Source: Apteryx mantelli
Lineage: Eukaryota > Chordata > Aves > Apterygiformes > Apterygidae
DNA: 64,000 bases
Direction: 5' to 3'
NCBI RefSeq assembly: GCF_036417845.1
Contig: NC_089980.1
Coordinates: 63,982,501-64,046,500 of the forward strand
Notes under the pieces: model-generated
What the model saw: only the letters and a program-made list of their open reading frames with translations
The model's database searches: none
What the model was told of the DNA's origin: nothing
Program-made: the position numbers and the translations under genes
Shown here: piece by piece, positions 13,498 through 28,090 of the stretch
Layout: each line of letters opens with the position of its first letter
Position numbering within the stretch: the first letter of the stretch is position 1

Positions 13498-15611
13498 CTT
13501 CAGGGGTCTCTGTTTTTGACATTTACTTACAGATCCACCTTCCCCTCACTCCTTCCTTCCAAAGGCTTGGGAAGTGCTTTCTGTCCTAACGTATGCAAAG
13601 TGGAGGCAGTCCTGCACTATCGCCCGCTGACTGCATGATGACAAGTGCCTCATCAGTCTTCGTGCTGGGAGGCTAAGGAAGACCTGGGAGGTCTTGACAA
13701 AGTGCACAAGCAGCTGTAAGGTCTGCTCTTGTCAAAGCAGGGCTCTGAGGCCTGCAAAGCCTGCAGTCATGCTCTCCCTCTCCCCTAGCATTTGGAAGTC
13801 TGGCTGTGTCAAAACTAATCTGGGTTTTTATTTCATTTTTCATTCCATTCATTTTCATTATGAATATAGTTTTGAAGAATGGCAGGGAGATTTTTGCCAA
13901 AAATCCAAGGGTTTTGCATTCACACACAGCTCTTTTTGCATTTTTGTGTTGCACACATAGCTATGAAGCTGAGATTTTTTGGAGTCTATTAAATCAACAG
14001 CTGAAGTTTTGTAGAGAAAGGAGGAAATCCAGCTTTATTGCATTGTTGTATAAATAACAGAAATTCAGGGCATGTTTTACAGGTTTCCAAACTTTATTGA
14101 TTATAGTTATTCTCTTTCTCTCTTTCTCTTTATGGCTCATTCCATTATTCATGTAAAAATTTCTCTCCCTCCTTTTTTCTTTGTCCTCTCTTGTTATGAG
14201 ATTACATTTTATTCATTCCTTTCAGGGAATGCAAGAAACATCATATGCAGACAGTAGAAAACTGAAGTCAATATGATATATAGAAATATAAAATGTGAGA
14301 AAGAGACAAAGCATCCTGTAAATCTGTGTAGAATCTCTGTCAGAGACCTGGAAAACCACAGAAGCCATAAGACGTATATCTTGCTTGTAACTTGATTAAA
14401 ACACTGACGGCAAAATTCTGCTCTCGGACATAAACAATAAACTGCTTTGTTTTGGTGTTGCATTTTGACTGCGCATTTAACCTTTCCACTGACACCAGCA
14501 AGAGACTCTGGCTTTGAGGCTGGCACATGGAACTGGAGGGCTGCCGTGGAGCAGGGCTTAACTGTGAAGACGCACATGCAAATGCACAATAACGATGATT
14601 TCTTTGCAAACATGTGCACACAAACACAAGACTCCTCTCTTCCTGAAATGTAGCACTTCATCAGATCTGCCTAATTTTGTTGCTGTTTTCTCTGGTCATG
14701 GGATCTTTCTCTCACCTCCCTGGGTATGCTGAAATTATGTCTAACAAGCAGAGTGCTGCATTCAATTCCTGCTGAAGCATGACTGCCGGGAAGGGCAGAG
14801 ACATGCTCCGGCATCCATGATATTATAACAGAATAACTCCATTATGGTTTGACCTTGAACAAATTGCTTATGTGCCTGTGCTTTGCTTTCCTGTACTGCA
14901 GTGTGAAGGTAATGATACTGGCCACTTTTGAGATCAATGACTGAAAAGTTTTATAAAAGAGCTCCTCTCTTTTCGAGTTAAGAATCACTTTTCATATAAA
15001 GAATAACTGTTCTGAGTGCTTTAACATCCACTGACTCTGTCTTGAACTCAGCTATGCTGTTTAGTGTGAAGTGTCCTTTTTTTTTTTATTTTTTCTTCAG
15101 CAATAGTAGCAGTTGCTTATTAACAGAAAAACATTGGGAAATAATTGCTGACTCTTGGGATCAGGTTTCTTTCTTTTGCAGCCCAGTACTTTAGTCTTAA
15201 GCATGAAAAAAGTTCTTCCTCAAACTTTATCTGTATGACTGAACAGCATTTCTGTGAGCAAGGGCCAAAGGATCTAGTCCCAAGACCTTTGAAAGAGTTG
15301 ATCTGATTTGGCACTCTGCTTTTGTATCGTTGTCTTAGCAGAGAGCGTAATTGCAGGCAAAGCCTTCCTGGGACTTCCTTAAGTGAGGAAAATAGACAAA
15401 TATGTCTTTTTGAAAGCAGAATGTTATCCTTCAGAGATTACCAAACAATACCATTTTTCTAATGTTTAGCTCTTCTCTTTTTCATGTGGGAAAATAGCAA
15501 TAACAGCAAACCTATCCAAAAGCCTGGAAAGGATTTTTCATGAGGGATTGCAGAGCTTTTTTACTGCACAGATCTCTTGGTTTTGCATACTAATCTCCAT
15601 GACAAACTATG

Positions 15612-15657
15612 CATGATTCTGCTCCCATTAATATCATGATTCTGCTCCTATTGATAT
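15612..15657. repeat. 23-bp tandem duplication
   Basis: The unit beginning CATGATTCTGCTCC occurs at 15612-15634 and 15635-15657 with two substitutions. Confidence 0.85.
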
Positions 15658-18600
15658 CAGTGACAAAACTGCCACGGATTTTAGCTGGAACAGTATCAAA
15701 CTCCATTTTGCTGCTGGTTTGAAAGAAAAATGATATTTTCTCATAAATTTTACATATAATTTCTGGGCCCCTTTCCCCCACAGCCTCTGTCTAGAGGCAG
15801 GGAGACCTTGTGGGAGCTTAATTTATAATATCCCCATTACTGTCATGGCAACAAATTACAATGTCAAAAACCCAAGGACTGTATTGTTACAACTCACAAG
15901 CACTCAGGAAAGAAGAAAAATACTACCGAATTTCACTCAAGGCATATGACAGGTCATGAGCAAATGAAGAAAACGTGAAGAAAAACATGTCGGAGTCTCT
16001 GCCTTTGAATGTGTTTTCTATGCCTCCCTTATACACTTGAGCAACCTTTGGCCTTCAGGAACCATTGGATTTTTGTCCTGTGCCTAATATTTCCTTTGGG
16101 AAAATGTTCCAGAGGATGTTCCTGAGAAGCCAGAATTACTCCCCTTTTATCTAAATGACAGTCTGCATTTCCTGTTTTCATATTTTTTTGTCTCATTCAT
16201 CCTGATTACTGCAGGGAATCTAGCTTCGACCTTAAGTATCATATGGGACAGCTGTAAGTGCTCCATGATGGGAAAAGGCACTAAACTGTAATTCACACTT
16301 GCAAGGCAGGCAGTGTGTGGAAAGGTCCCTGTACGCATTGCTGTGTAGATTGCACTTTGAAATTTCTTACGTAACTAAAGAGAAAGACATAAGTTCATAT
16401 ATGCGCTACATGTGTGAGTTTGGGTAGCTTCTTTTTTCTTCTGGAGAAATAGTTCCACTATAATGTTGAAACAATACCTGTAATTTTCAAACTAGAGTCC
16501 CAAGCATAGTTTTCATTATCTTATGAGCCCTATTAGCTTAGCAGAAGTGAATTCTGTGTTGAAGCTTTTCCATACAGAAAATTCTTGAGAGAAGGTAACT
16601 GTAAGGAGAACAGTTTTTTCTGATTAGCATGACAATAACGAACCTTCATTTTACAGAACAGCTATAGCAATAAAAGGCAAACAGTGATCACAGACACTCT
16701 CTGAGCAGCCCTTGAAGAAGGAAGATTGCTAACTCAATGTTTCAGTGTTCTTACACTAGAATAAAAGTACCTTTTAAAAATTCGATTAATTAATTAAGTG
16801 TATGGACAATCTTTACAAAGGTGTTCATGCAGAAAGTCAATGAGAAACATCTGCTTCAGAAACATCTGCTGTGCAGATTAGCCATTCGATACGGACAAGT
16901 AACTGCAGAGTGGCTGAGCAGCTGCAGCAGGTTGCCTCTGCAGTAACAGCCATGCACACACTTTTAGCCTGAGCCTGCTGCAAGGTGACATATGTTCTCT
17001 TAGCTCACTGTAAAGGTGGTTTAAGGTCATGCATTTTAGTTGCAGTCAAGGTAGCTGGGAGATGGTGAGATGCACATACTACTGCCTCTTAATGTGGTTT
17101 GACCGACCTTCGGCTATGGATCTGGCCACAGCCCTGGCACCTGCAGCGCTGTTATGTTTTCTGTACTTGACTTCCTTTTTCCTCTGACCTGAAGGGAACT
17201 GTAATGGGTCAATAGCTCAGAAGATGGTCTCTGAAATGAAGTAAATGGAATTTAAGCCAGGCTTCTCTGGCCTTTCCAGGAGAAAAGTCTTTTCTGGGGA
17301 TTTTTTTTAACTCTCCCTTTCCTCCAATTGTCTAAATAAGTCTCAAAGTTTACGTAGCTGGTGCCCTGAATGAAGTTATCGGAATAAACATGCTCTCCGC
17401 TGTGCAGGCGGAAATTTCCTGTTGTTGTTTTGATTGATGTGTGAAGACATCAGCTAAAACATTTAAGAGACATTTCCTCCACTCTCCAGAAAAAATGATT
17501 CTTTTGTTATTTCAAGATTAACTTTTTCACAGCATATCAAAAGAAATTCTCTAAGCCTTATAGTCCGAGAGAGAATTGTAGCAGTTTGGCTGAAGGACTT
17601 TGCAAAAACAAACACAAGTGCAATTTGCTGCTATCTAGCAAGATATTGCAAATAATAGGAATAATCCCCAGCAGCTAGTCTTTAATTTAGTTAGAAATGC
17701 CTTCCAACTCAAGCTAGTTATAAAACCATTCTACTTTTTGTATCTCTCTTGTACAAGTGTTCTGAATGATGTGCCAAGATTTTGGTGCTTTCAACACTAG
17801 ATTTGTTTCAGTTTTCTATGCAAGAATTAGAAGGGGGTTGTGTAAAGTGAGGGGTTCAGGCAAAGAAAGGCTCTTGAGGCAAAAAGAGATATACTGCCTT
17901 ACTGAGGTGGTATTCACAAAGGCTACCTTTAGTCCAGTGAGGCTGATCTCCTTAGGGTCCATGTGTAATCAGAGCATAAGAAAGAGCTCCAATGTTAGGT
18001 AATTTGGAGCAGTATATTGCACTCTGTCCCAGAGCTGACCCCTTGAAGCATCTCCACCTATTCCATTGATCCTGTTCTGCCTCACCATGGCTTTCTTACT
18101 CCATGCCTGGGAATGACCTGTCATGTTTTTTAAACCATGACAGTGTGCTATGTAAGTGAACACTGTCCTAGCCATGCAGACTTCAGTAGCTTAATTGAAA
18201 TGCAGAAGGTGGAGACATAGGAGGAGAAATCTGTAGTACTTGGTCAGGGAGAAGTAGGGATGGAAGAAAATGGGATTCTCTGTTGTGTATCTTATTAAGC
18301 AGTGGAATTGCAGAAGGACTTAAGGTCTGTTGGCACTAGGCAGCACAGTAATGTTGAAAGATAAACAAGAGAGTCATGGCACTGAAAGCAGTGGAGGCAA
18401 GGCAGTGTGCTGCTCTGCCCAGGCCGGATTAAACTGCTGAGAAAACTAATGAACTCAGTGCTAATGCAGCTTCGCTTCCCCCCAGCCCTGAGTGGTATCT
18501 CCGCACAGCACTTCACTGAACATGCTCTGATTAATCTTTTGGATACTCTTACATGTGGTGTTTGCTCAGTGAACTGCAATAATTAGGAGAGCAGATAATG

Positions 18601-19668
18601 AGAAAATTAATCTCTTTTGGTCTACAAAACAGAATGATCATCTGGCTGATCCTGCAATTAAGTCCACCTTAAAGCTTTTCATATGTGCTCTGCACTAGGC
18701 AGCTACCTATCAGATCCCTTTCCTCAGAGTGCTGTCTCATGTTCTCATACAGGTCATACTTCTGATGTGGCTCCCAAATTAAGGTTTCTTTGCTGCAATC
18801 TGATGAGGTCCTTTGGGAGCACCATGGGGATAAGCAGCTGGCATTTTTTGTCTGAGATGAGCTGAAAGGCATGAAATGGAGGAGGTTAAATGGAATGAAG
18901 TGCAGATACACAACAGGTGTTTTAAACCAGCCTGGAGCCTGTGTTGCAAAGGCATTGTATAAGTAGCAGGATCAGCAAATGCAAGTCTTGGATGATGTTA
19001 GAAGACTGCAGAAATTGTACTTAGTCTGTTCAGATTTCAGCTTGATTTAAAGTTCACCTGTATAATTATGGGCAGTGAGAAAATCCTAACATAAGGCTTT
19101 TCGTATCAGGATGTTAGGTGGTATTGTTTGAAAAAATGATAATCCTGCAACAAAGATTTACCTTTGAATTTGGGACTTCATGTGTGTATGCAGAGTTAGA
19201 ATTTGCACTAGGTTTTATCTCTTCCTGTAAAATGTGTCACCTTTGTAATTATTATTCATTCCTCCAAAGCCCCATTAAACGGTTTATATGAATGTCTGTT
19301 ATGCAATACAAAAAGTGCTTGAAATCTGAAGGAAATTAGTTTGCAAACATAGGAAAGCTGAAAGCTAACTGGATTATCTAAGAAGATGCTTTTAATTTAA
19401 AAGTAAATTTGTATCTGAAAAGATGAGTTCCTACACCTGCTGCCAATGTAAGAAACACAAAGAGTAACTCTATCAGTGAAAGAGTTGGAGCATTAGTAAG
19501 CGTTACTTACTGCTCTTAAGTGGAGGGCCATGGAGGGCTCCTTGACATTAGAGGGAAAAGAAAATGCTTTTAAAAACTTTTTGGTATGCATAACTCTCTT
19601 TTTGCTTTATTTGCAATACAGGATTTCAGCAACCACTTTATTCAGATATAATTTAGTGCTGTGATTAA

Positions 19669-19690
19669 TTTTTTTTTTTTTTTTTTTTTT
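19669..19690. repeat. Poly-T run of 22
   Basis: Uninterrupted T homopolymer. No LINE or processed-pseudogene body is recognisable next to it, so it is not evidently a reverse-strand poly(A) tail. Confidence 0.85.
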
Positions 19691-22600
19691 GCTTTTACTG
19701 TTTTCTTTCTTGCAAGCAGATCTTCTCTGGAGACTACTATATGATTATCTGGCTATATCTGAGAAATGTGTTCTGTTTCTGGAGGAAGACTCTCATGTCC
19801 ACATGTCTGAGGAAAGTGTGATGTACTGTTATTATCTGCCTGTGAGGGCAAGGTGAAAATGAGCCACTGATTTCCAGAAGGCTTTAGGGTTCAATGAATT
19901 TACATTTCTGCAAAGCCAGTTGGCAAGGAGGACTCAGGAAAAAAAAAAACTGTTGAGGCATACTGGTCACCAACCATATGACCACGGCATAAGTGTTTGT
20001 CTATCTACTGCTTTCATCCCAGCCATGAAATAATTGAATTCCAGCTTCAGAGTTGTGCTGCAGTTTCTGTAGCACTTTTTGTTTTTCTTATAGTCCTGAC
20101 TTGGTCTGATCTGTAGTGTTAACTGTGAGCTGTAAAACAGTTGCCACATTCTGCCTGCAGGATATCTAGAACATCTTGAGAACCTGTGTAAAATAAGGAG
20201 TCAGGTCCTCAGATGACATGAAACAGGATTGTTCAATTACTACAACCTCTGGAGCCTTGTCAGATGCTTTACTGAGGGTCTGGCCTTGACACTGCTGTGA
20301 AAGGACAGCAGAAGTTGGGTACTTCTGCACTGTTTCCCCAAGTCAGTTTTGGGTTTTATAATAGCAATGGGAGGCTTTTTGTTTTGTTTCATTTTTGAAA
20401 GTAGGCTGCTGTTCTGTATGAACTCTGAATTGTATTTCTAATGCACAGCATTGCTCAACTCTAAAATCACCTGTGGAGAGTATAATTGGAGTTCCTTTGG
20501 TTGAAGCATTTGATTTACTTAGTTCCTTTTTCTACAGTTCAGGGACGTATTTCACAGTGAAACTCTTGCAGTCACCTATTCCCTTCTCAGCTGGCCATCC
20601 TTACTGGGAGAGCAACCTGTACAGCATGTAGGAGCATGAGAATGCTCAGAATTGAAGTGAAGCCTTCACTTGGATACAGTACGTATCAACTTAATGTTAA
20701 AAGGACATACATATTTTATGACATGAGTTTTTACATGAGTAGAATGATTCAGATTCTTCAGAAGATATGAACACCTAGTGTTAGACAAAATTGCTGTGGC
20801 AGTAAATTGAGTTAAATTGTGGTGTCTGAACAATAAATAATAGCTATCAAAAATGACTTGGAAGGTATTTAACTCTAAGCTAGGATTCCAGTTTGTCATC
20901 TTGGGTCCTTCTTCATAAGAATTTTTCAGCCAGCTTGGTTTATTATTATTAATTACTAATATTATTCAAGTATTCTCTAGGAAAACATGTAACTTTTTCC
21001 ATTGCTCCCCAAATAAGGTTCATAAGTGCTCTGCCAACAAGCTTACATCAGTATGTAGCAGAAACCTTAAGGTACACAGAGCAACAAATTAGGTATACCC
21101 ACATTACACTAATTAAGGATACCTGAAATGAGAGGGGGAAAAAAAACAACTGATATAAAAGAAAAAAGAACATACAACACACAATGAGGTTCTTATGCAT
21201 TTTTTTCTGGTTCATTTGTAGAAAAACTGAAAGAAAACCAGAAACTATGTTTCAGAATCTTAAGCCTCAGACCTTATCCCAGATCCTGAACCCTGCCAAA
21301 AGGTAGGAAAAAAGTTTTCCATTCTATTTTCCTGTAAATCCAAGGAATTAATGGAGATGGAAGAGGCCATTTTATTTATAAATGATTGACAGATCATTTC
21401 TGCAAGAGCACTGTCTGGTTTCGATAACTATGAATAATGTATATGGATAAGACTAATATAAAGTAAGTGGAATTTCAATTTATAGGTTTTAGCATGCAAC
21501 TCTTTCGCTGTTGATCAGAATGAAAGTAGAAGCAAGATGGTACCTCATTTGAAGAAAAATTTAATAACCAAACAAAAAAGCTGATCTGCTATCATTCTCG
21601 TCTCTGGACCCTTACTGTTGTGTCCATTATACATTTGCCACTATACATTGAGCTGGAATTACTGCAGGAGAAAAACAGATGGGAATCAAGGTCAGAAATA
21701 TATTTGAAAGAAGGTTTCTTTAGTTCTACTGTTGATGAAAAAATTTACAGGACTTTTTGTTTGTTTACATTCCTCTATAGCATCCAACCTTATTCTCGAG
21801 ATGTTCTTTCTCCAGCACTGATATAACATGACATTTAAGTGTCAAGGCACTGTTCTGAGCTCATTCACAGTTCCTTCATCTGACCCAGCTGGTGAATTAA
21901 ATCAAATTAGTATTACTAGTATAACCATGGCAATAAAAAATTACCCTTGTTGTTAAGATTTGAGCTTTCAGGAATGCTACCATTTATGTATGCAGATAGA
22001 AACTGTTAGATGCTTATCCTTTTGAGAATGCAGGCTCAGCACTGGAGAGCGTGAGTCACACATTGTTATAAGAGAGCAAAACAATTGCTTCTGCAAGCTG
22101 GAAGGTCCCTTCCACGTTATGACCAGAAATCTTGATGTTCAGCTGAAGCAAATTTGGAACCAGTATGGAATTGCTTTTGCCTTGCCTTCCTATGACAGGG
22201 AGCAGGGAATAAATATCAAAACGAAAATTTCAGTGTGGTTAAATATGCTTTGGCAGTCAACAACATCACATGTAATACTGGTAGGAGAAAGAGGCAAGAA
22301 AAATAGGTTCTTCTGCTTCCTGCAGCTACAGCTTGGCTACAGAGCTGTAGATTCTCTAAGGTTTGTACTACAATTTCTTTCACTGACTGGAAGAAGTCAG
22401 TCTGTACAAAGATGAAGGTAGACAAACAAGAAAAATATTACAAGTGATATTTTCTAAAATAAGATGCCTCCCAGTGAAGTTCAGTTCTTAAATAAGACAT
22501 CTCTCTACTGATGCAAGAGACTTTCTCCTTCTGATTTTACAGGAAAATGAGAAGCTGCTAGTCAACACTTGCAGATTAATTATTCATACTCCTATCCTTT

Positions 22601-22906
22601 GACAACAATATTTAAAATTTCTTAATTTGCAGGCAAACTATTTAGCACCTCTTGTTTACAGCAGCATGACACATTGCCCATACCTTTTTGGGAATGATTA
22701 GTCAACATCCTTCTAATCACCTTGGTTTGGGTCATTCTTTAATGTAAGAATTTCTAACTATACTTCTACTATTTTTCTCCTTTTTGTTTTCTGTTTGGGG
22801 TACATGGTGTTTCATTTCTCTGATTAGATTTGCTTTATATTCCTGTGTTTCCTGAACTTTTTAGATAACTGTTAAAAAAAACAGCTCTTCCAGTTGGCGA
22901 TTAACT

Positions 22907-22944
22907 AAAATTTCTCCTCCCGGCTTCAGTAGAGGAGAAATTTT
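22907..22944. repeat. Perfect inverted repeat, 13-bp arms, 12-nt loop
   Basis: The left arm AAAATTTCTCCTC (22907-22919) is exactly complementary to the right arm GAGGAGAAATTTT (22932-22944). The intervening 12 nt are GC-rich. It could form a stable stem-loop. It lacks the target duplication expected of a miniature transposon. Confidence 0.85.
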
Positions 22945-25150
22945 TTCTCTGATATGCCTTAGGATGTGTGGATGGGTGTGTGATTTCCCACACTTCCTGG
23001 AACTCATTTCTTTGTCCTCTTTCGTGTAACTGCAGTAATCTAATTTTTTGTTAACAGTGATATTTTAGTCACATTTGAGTTCTCTTTACTGTTACAGAAG
23101 CCTTTGAGGAGGTTCTTAAAATGAGTGTATTATTAAGATGCAAGCAGACCAACCTCAGAGTTTTGGGTGTTTCCAGATCTTGATGTGAATCAGGTGCCTC
23201 ATCCCTTGGTGTCAAAACCGCACCATTAAGTAGAGTCATTCAGAAACAATTTATTTCAGAAGCAGTTAGGGCATTTAGGGGTGTATATCCCATTGGCCAC
23301 AATCGATGTGGCCACAATCAAGACAGGCCCCTGCTGCTTCGGCATTCTGGGCAAAATAACTTCCAGATCCCCAGAGCAAATCAGTAGCCACAAAGATAAG
23401 CCAGTTTTCAGTGCCTTGTCCATTTTAGAAATGCTGCCTTTCTGGTTCTACCAAGTGGGTACCTGCTCAGCTTATTTTGAGGCTAGGTCAACCTCAGTGT
23501 CATGTTCCTAAAACTGAGTTGTTCTAAAAAAATTTTCCTCTTCAGTGGCTCACTAACCTCCTCATTTTTAGGGAAGTATCATTTAGCAAGTATTTTTGAG
23601 TATTATGTAACTTTTAGCATGGCACTGGTAGGAGGTGATTAAAATACGCAGACTTTTTCCAAACGTGCATTGTAGCTCAGCCAGAAACTACATGCTTGAG
23701 ACAAGAATTTCTGATTGAAACTCTATGGTCTGTGTTATGTGGGACATCAGAGCAGTTATTTGCTAAAATCTGTTAAAGTTTTGACTCTAAGAACAATGCA
23801 ATATGCACCGATCCATATTTCAGCAGTAACAGTGATCTCTTGGTACACCTAGCATATGAAATGCTGTGGTATTTCGTGGTAATTGTTAATTTTACAAGAA
23901 TCTTATGTGAAAGGAATAAAAGATTTTATCATCAAAATTATATTTTTCATCCAATATTCAGGCAACTTTTCTCCTGTATAAACATAAGCTAATTTACACA
24001 AACAAGGACAGAAAATGCATAAGAAAAGTATTAACTGTTATGTGAACTTTACCAGTACTATGATGTGAAATAACTCCTCATTTTATTCTTCTGTCTAGCA
24101 GTAGTGGCATCATGCACCATAAATCACACTTACTGGCTCATGAATTATCTGGCCTCTAAACATACACTGACAGGAAAATTAAATGGTCCAGAGAAAACTG
24201 CTTGCAGCCCTACATCAGGAGAGAAGGAGACGAACACAAAGAATACATGATTCCTGTGGAAAACGGCTAGTTGACTCAAAGTGCTTCCTATCAATACCTG
24301 ATAGTATTTCTGCATCCAGTGATGGAGACTATTACTTTTGGCTTTTAGAGATATGAATCTTATCTAAATTACCCTCATTATGTGAAGTTAGTCACATGGT
24401 AGGCTCAGAACCAGCTTTGAGAAACTGCTATATCTGGAGTGAGACAGCACTTGTGCCAGATTTCAGCTTAGTTGTATATGCCCTATTTATAGTTTCTGGA
24501 TTTTCTAGGATTATTAGTAAGTAGAGTCACTGATGCAGGCTGCATCCTTTACCCCCTATGCTCCCATCTACCTGTTCTTTCCAGGATTTTTTTCTTGCAC
24601 CAATATTGCTCACCTTCTGAAGAGTATTACAATAACTAAAGCAAAGCCATACACGCAAAGAGCTAAGGGAGTCATTTAAACCATATTTGACTGATCAGGT
24701 TTGAATGCAGATTGTACATACTCTTAGGCTGAAACTGGGTTGTGATTAACTACACTACAAGAAAATGTGAGAGGATTTAAAATGGGATTTTATTAAGGAT
24801 TTTCATATAAGAAACTGATCACTAATTACTGGAGAACATTGTCCCCCACTCCCATAATTGTGTCACTCAAATTATGAATGGAGCCCTCAGCATGCATATC
24901 AGACACATGTTTAAAAATGCCACAAAAAATGAAAAACAAACAAAATGCGTAAAGAGTAAATACTAAATGATGGAACCATTCTCTAAATATATATCTAAAG
25001 CGTGTTATATTTGGCATTAGTTTATGCAACAAGAAGAGCAGGTTGTGTGCGTACATGTCCATGGAAAAATTTCAGAGGAAAGATCTCATGAGTCATGACG
25101 GACCTAGCCAGAAAACAAGGATTCAAGTCTGTAGACACTCTTTATATGTC

Positions 25151-25170
25151 AACAAATGTTGACATTTGTT
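25151..25170. repeat. Perfect inverted repeat, 9-bp arms
   Basis: AACAAATGT and ACATTTGTT are separated by TG. Another pair, GTTTTCAT...ATGAAAAC, lies immediately to the right (about 25168-25194), so the two inverted repeats abut. Confidence 0.8.
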
Positions 25171-26319
25171 TTCATCATGATGGGAAATGAAAACAAAAAT
25201 TTCTAGTGTTTTTTTCACATACAACTCAACACACATACACACAAAACTTCTGTACATACGTGATAGTGGAATAGCCTGTATCCTGGCTGATGAGGGGCTC
25301 CAGGCTGGGGAGTCTTCTCTCTTCCAGCCAAGTGACCTGACCTTAAACAGTAGAGGTCATCTTCTTCTTTGTTTGTATGATGTTTATTTATACCTAGCAG
25401 AGCAGCTCTTACAAGAGTGATGTTACAACCCAGCAATTCAGGCACTTAGCTAGGAGTGGAAGAGTCATGGTCTAAAATACTGAATGCCTCTGACTGCGTT
25501 AACCATTATATTCTGTGGTGATTCTTGCTCTTCTTCTGTTTTCCAGGATTGCTTTTTCCTTTGTCTGTTCAGAGTCTTCTCTAAAATTCATCACCTAAAA
25601 GTCATCTTGGTTATACTTTTACACAGGTGAAACTATGAGGGTTATACCTTTAGGGGAAGGTGGATGAAATTTAGATATGTAACCTGTATCCTCTTTAAGG
25701 GTGGCTACATTAAATGATTTTCGTAACAAAGAATGGAATCTTTTGGGAAGTAAAAATAAATCCTTTTAGTTTGTAGATAAGCTTCTGTTTTATAAATTAC
25801 AGGTAATATGTTTCTGCACTCATGGAACAGAAATAATCTCTATGTTATGGTTATAGTTACAGCTTACAGAACATGAAAATAAAATCAGTTTAGGAGTCAA
25901 AGATGTATTCATTAACATTACTTTACTGCTGACTGCTGTGCTGACCCAGCATTCATGCAATTGCCTGGATCTGGACGTCTTTATCTAAATCTCTCTTTTA
26001 TATCTGAATTATTTCTCCGGGAAACATGGAAATTTAACAGTGGATCTCTTGGTTACTGGATGAAAGAATGGAGGAAACACTGTGGGTATTTATTTATGGA
26101 CAAACTGGTAAACCAGATATAATGATCACTAAGTGAATATTTAAAAAAAAGCCAAAGGCCCCTGTTTTTCAAGATCCTTAGGTAGCTATTCCCACTGAAA
26201 ATCAAAGGTGCTCTGATTAATAGTTTCACTTAACTGTTTCTTTTGTTAAAGAGACCTTCTATCCACTTCGAGGCTTCTACAGAATAAGGTTCCCTGATAA
26301 TTAAATCCTCACTAAAGCA

Positions 26320-26530
26320 TGTTAACTCCTGCCACCTATGTTTCCCCGGTGCTGTTCCCCGGCTGCCCCCTGCCCTGTCCTGGAGCCGGCTGCGTCCCTC
26401 CTGCTGCCCCAAGGGCTCCCAGGGACACATTCACTGTGCTGCACCAGCCAGCGCTTCAGAAAGAAGAGGGGAAAGGCCCGTTCGGGCTGGTACTGCTGCT
26501 TTGTCCAGCCTCCTCAGTCCCACCTGAGTC
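26320..26530. other. GC-rich islet of unknown origin
   Basis: About 210 bp clearly richer in G+C than the flanks, with several CpG dinucleotides (CCCCGG, GCCGGC, GCGTCC, TTCGGG). Overlapping frames are open on both strands only because of base composition. It might be a remnant of a mobile element or a small CpG island. I recognise no promoter motif or exon. Confidence 0.4.
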
Positions 26531-27924
26531 CTGTCTACTGAACTGCTGACAACCTGATTAACAGCCAGCCACCAGGAGAATTCGAGTGGGGCACCCCTAA
26601 AAAAAATTCCTATCTGGTTGCTGTTGCAAAGATGGACATTTAAATTCAGTATCTGCTGTATTTTGTGCGAAGGAAAGGAAGATATATGTCCTCAGCAAAC
26701 TTGAGCTGTGTCTGGAAAAGACATTGAAAAAAAATTGTAGAGCTGCAGTGCCACTTCGTGAGTGAGATGAGGGATGTGATATAATAAATACCCATGCTTG
26801 TCCTCCTTCATTGAAGTTGTTTTTCACTTTGATTAGTGATTTTAAATGGCTCATTTCTTAGTTTTCTATTTTACCTCTAGGAAGGTTTTCTATTATACAG
26901 TTCCTATAAGTACATGAAAACAAAAACCACGATAAACCAATATATTTACTGAGGATAGAATTTACTTTCTTCTCAAATGAAATGCTGCTGCTGCTATAAA
27001 CAGCTGAAAATATTTTACTGAGGTATTAACAGCCTCAGGATCTGTGATAATGATAGGCTTCTTAAAGTGTGAAATGCCTCCTGGCTTTTCTCCAGGGTGT
27101 TTAAACTAATCAACTGTTAACAATAAAGGGAATAATTTTCCTTTCACTCTCGCTAGGATCATTTCATCAACTTTACTGATACCTGCCATATTTTATGCTG
27201 ATACAAGTGAGAGAAGCATCAAGCCCAAAGCTTACATGTAGCAGCAGGTCTGAAGGGTAGGCTGGAAGTAGAATTATTGACCAAGCCCAATTTTTGAATG
27301 ATGGGTAAACCAATCTATATCACAATGACAGAAATGCACTCTAAATATAACAGTATTTTTCCCTCCATTTTTGGTACCATGTAAAGTTATTTAATTCAAA
27401 TTGAGACTTGGCAATTCTGCATCAATCAAACAAAAGAAAGACACCATTAAGTCACAAGATTTATATTTGTCTCTCCTTTTGTTCTGAGCTTCGTAATAAA
27501 GATTGATGTATTGATCCAAATGCTGACTTTTTTGAGTTGTTTTAATTTGGGGGGAAAATATGTATACACAGATTTTTTTATATTGTAGACAAGTTGAAGA
27601 ACATAAGATACAAACATGGGTTTTGAAGAAGAATGTGATGCTCAAAAGATAAAACAAGGAAAGAAAGGCAATTTCCTTCAGCCAAAAGTTAAAAAAAAAT
27701 CGTTCTGTCAAAAGTTCAGATAGAGCAGCTAAAGGACCCTGAGAAAGTTACACACACCAATTTTCTAAACTTAGTCCAGGATCTTAAATGGGGTGGTCTT
27801 AACTATTTGTTTTGGTACATGCATGATTGTGTCTCTGAGCTGACCAGGGATTGTCGTACAACCAAATCTACTGAGGGCTGCTGGACACTCAGCATCTTGG
27901 TAAAACAGGTCATCTAGCTGCAAA

Positions 27925-28090
27925 AATATAGAACTGCAGAATAAATAAGGTTGTCATGTAGTACAACCCCTTGCTCAAAGCAGGACTAACTTCAGAGCTA
28001 GAGCAGGTTGCTCAGGGCTGTGTTCGACTGAGTTTTGAATGTTCCCAAAGCTGGAGAATCCACAACCTCTGTGGGCTCCTGTTCCTTGGG
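27925..28090 (-). mobile_element. Old CR1 LINE 3' fragment
   Basis: The plus strand carries diverged versions of the CR1 3' blocks in the correct order: a decayed AGAACTGCAGAAT start, then GTACAACCCCTTGCTCAAAGC, GAGCAGGTTGCTCAGGG, CGACTGAGTTTTGAATGTTC, and ATCCACAACCTCTGTGGGC. The copy lies on the minus strand and is 5'-truncated. Confidence 0.85.

Larger units (their letters stand above)
11517..27924. other. Non-coding AT-rich DNA, no gene recognised
   Basis: I see no convincing coding exon, RNA gene or intact mobile element. The open frames are short (under 100 codons except for a 150-codon minus-strand frame at 14209-14661 of nondescript composition) and overlap in several frames, as expected by chance. 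Local features (duplications, palindromes, a poly-T run and a GC-rich islet) are listed individually. Confidence 0.6.

Noticed and set aside
14209..14661. 150-codon minus-strand open frame
   Set aside because: Cysteine- and phenylalanine-rich from reverse reading of pyrimidine/CA-rich DNA; another minus-strand frame overlaps most of it.
19669..19690. Poly-T as the reverse of a retroposed poly(A) tail
   Set aside because: No processed-gene body or target duplication is recognisable on either side.
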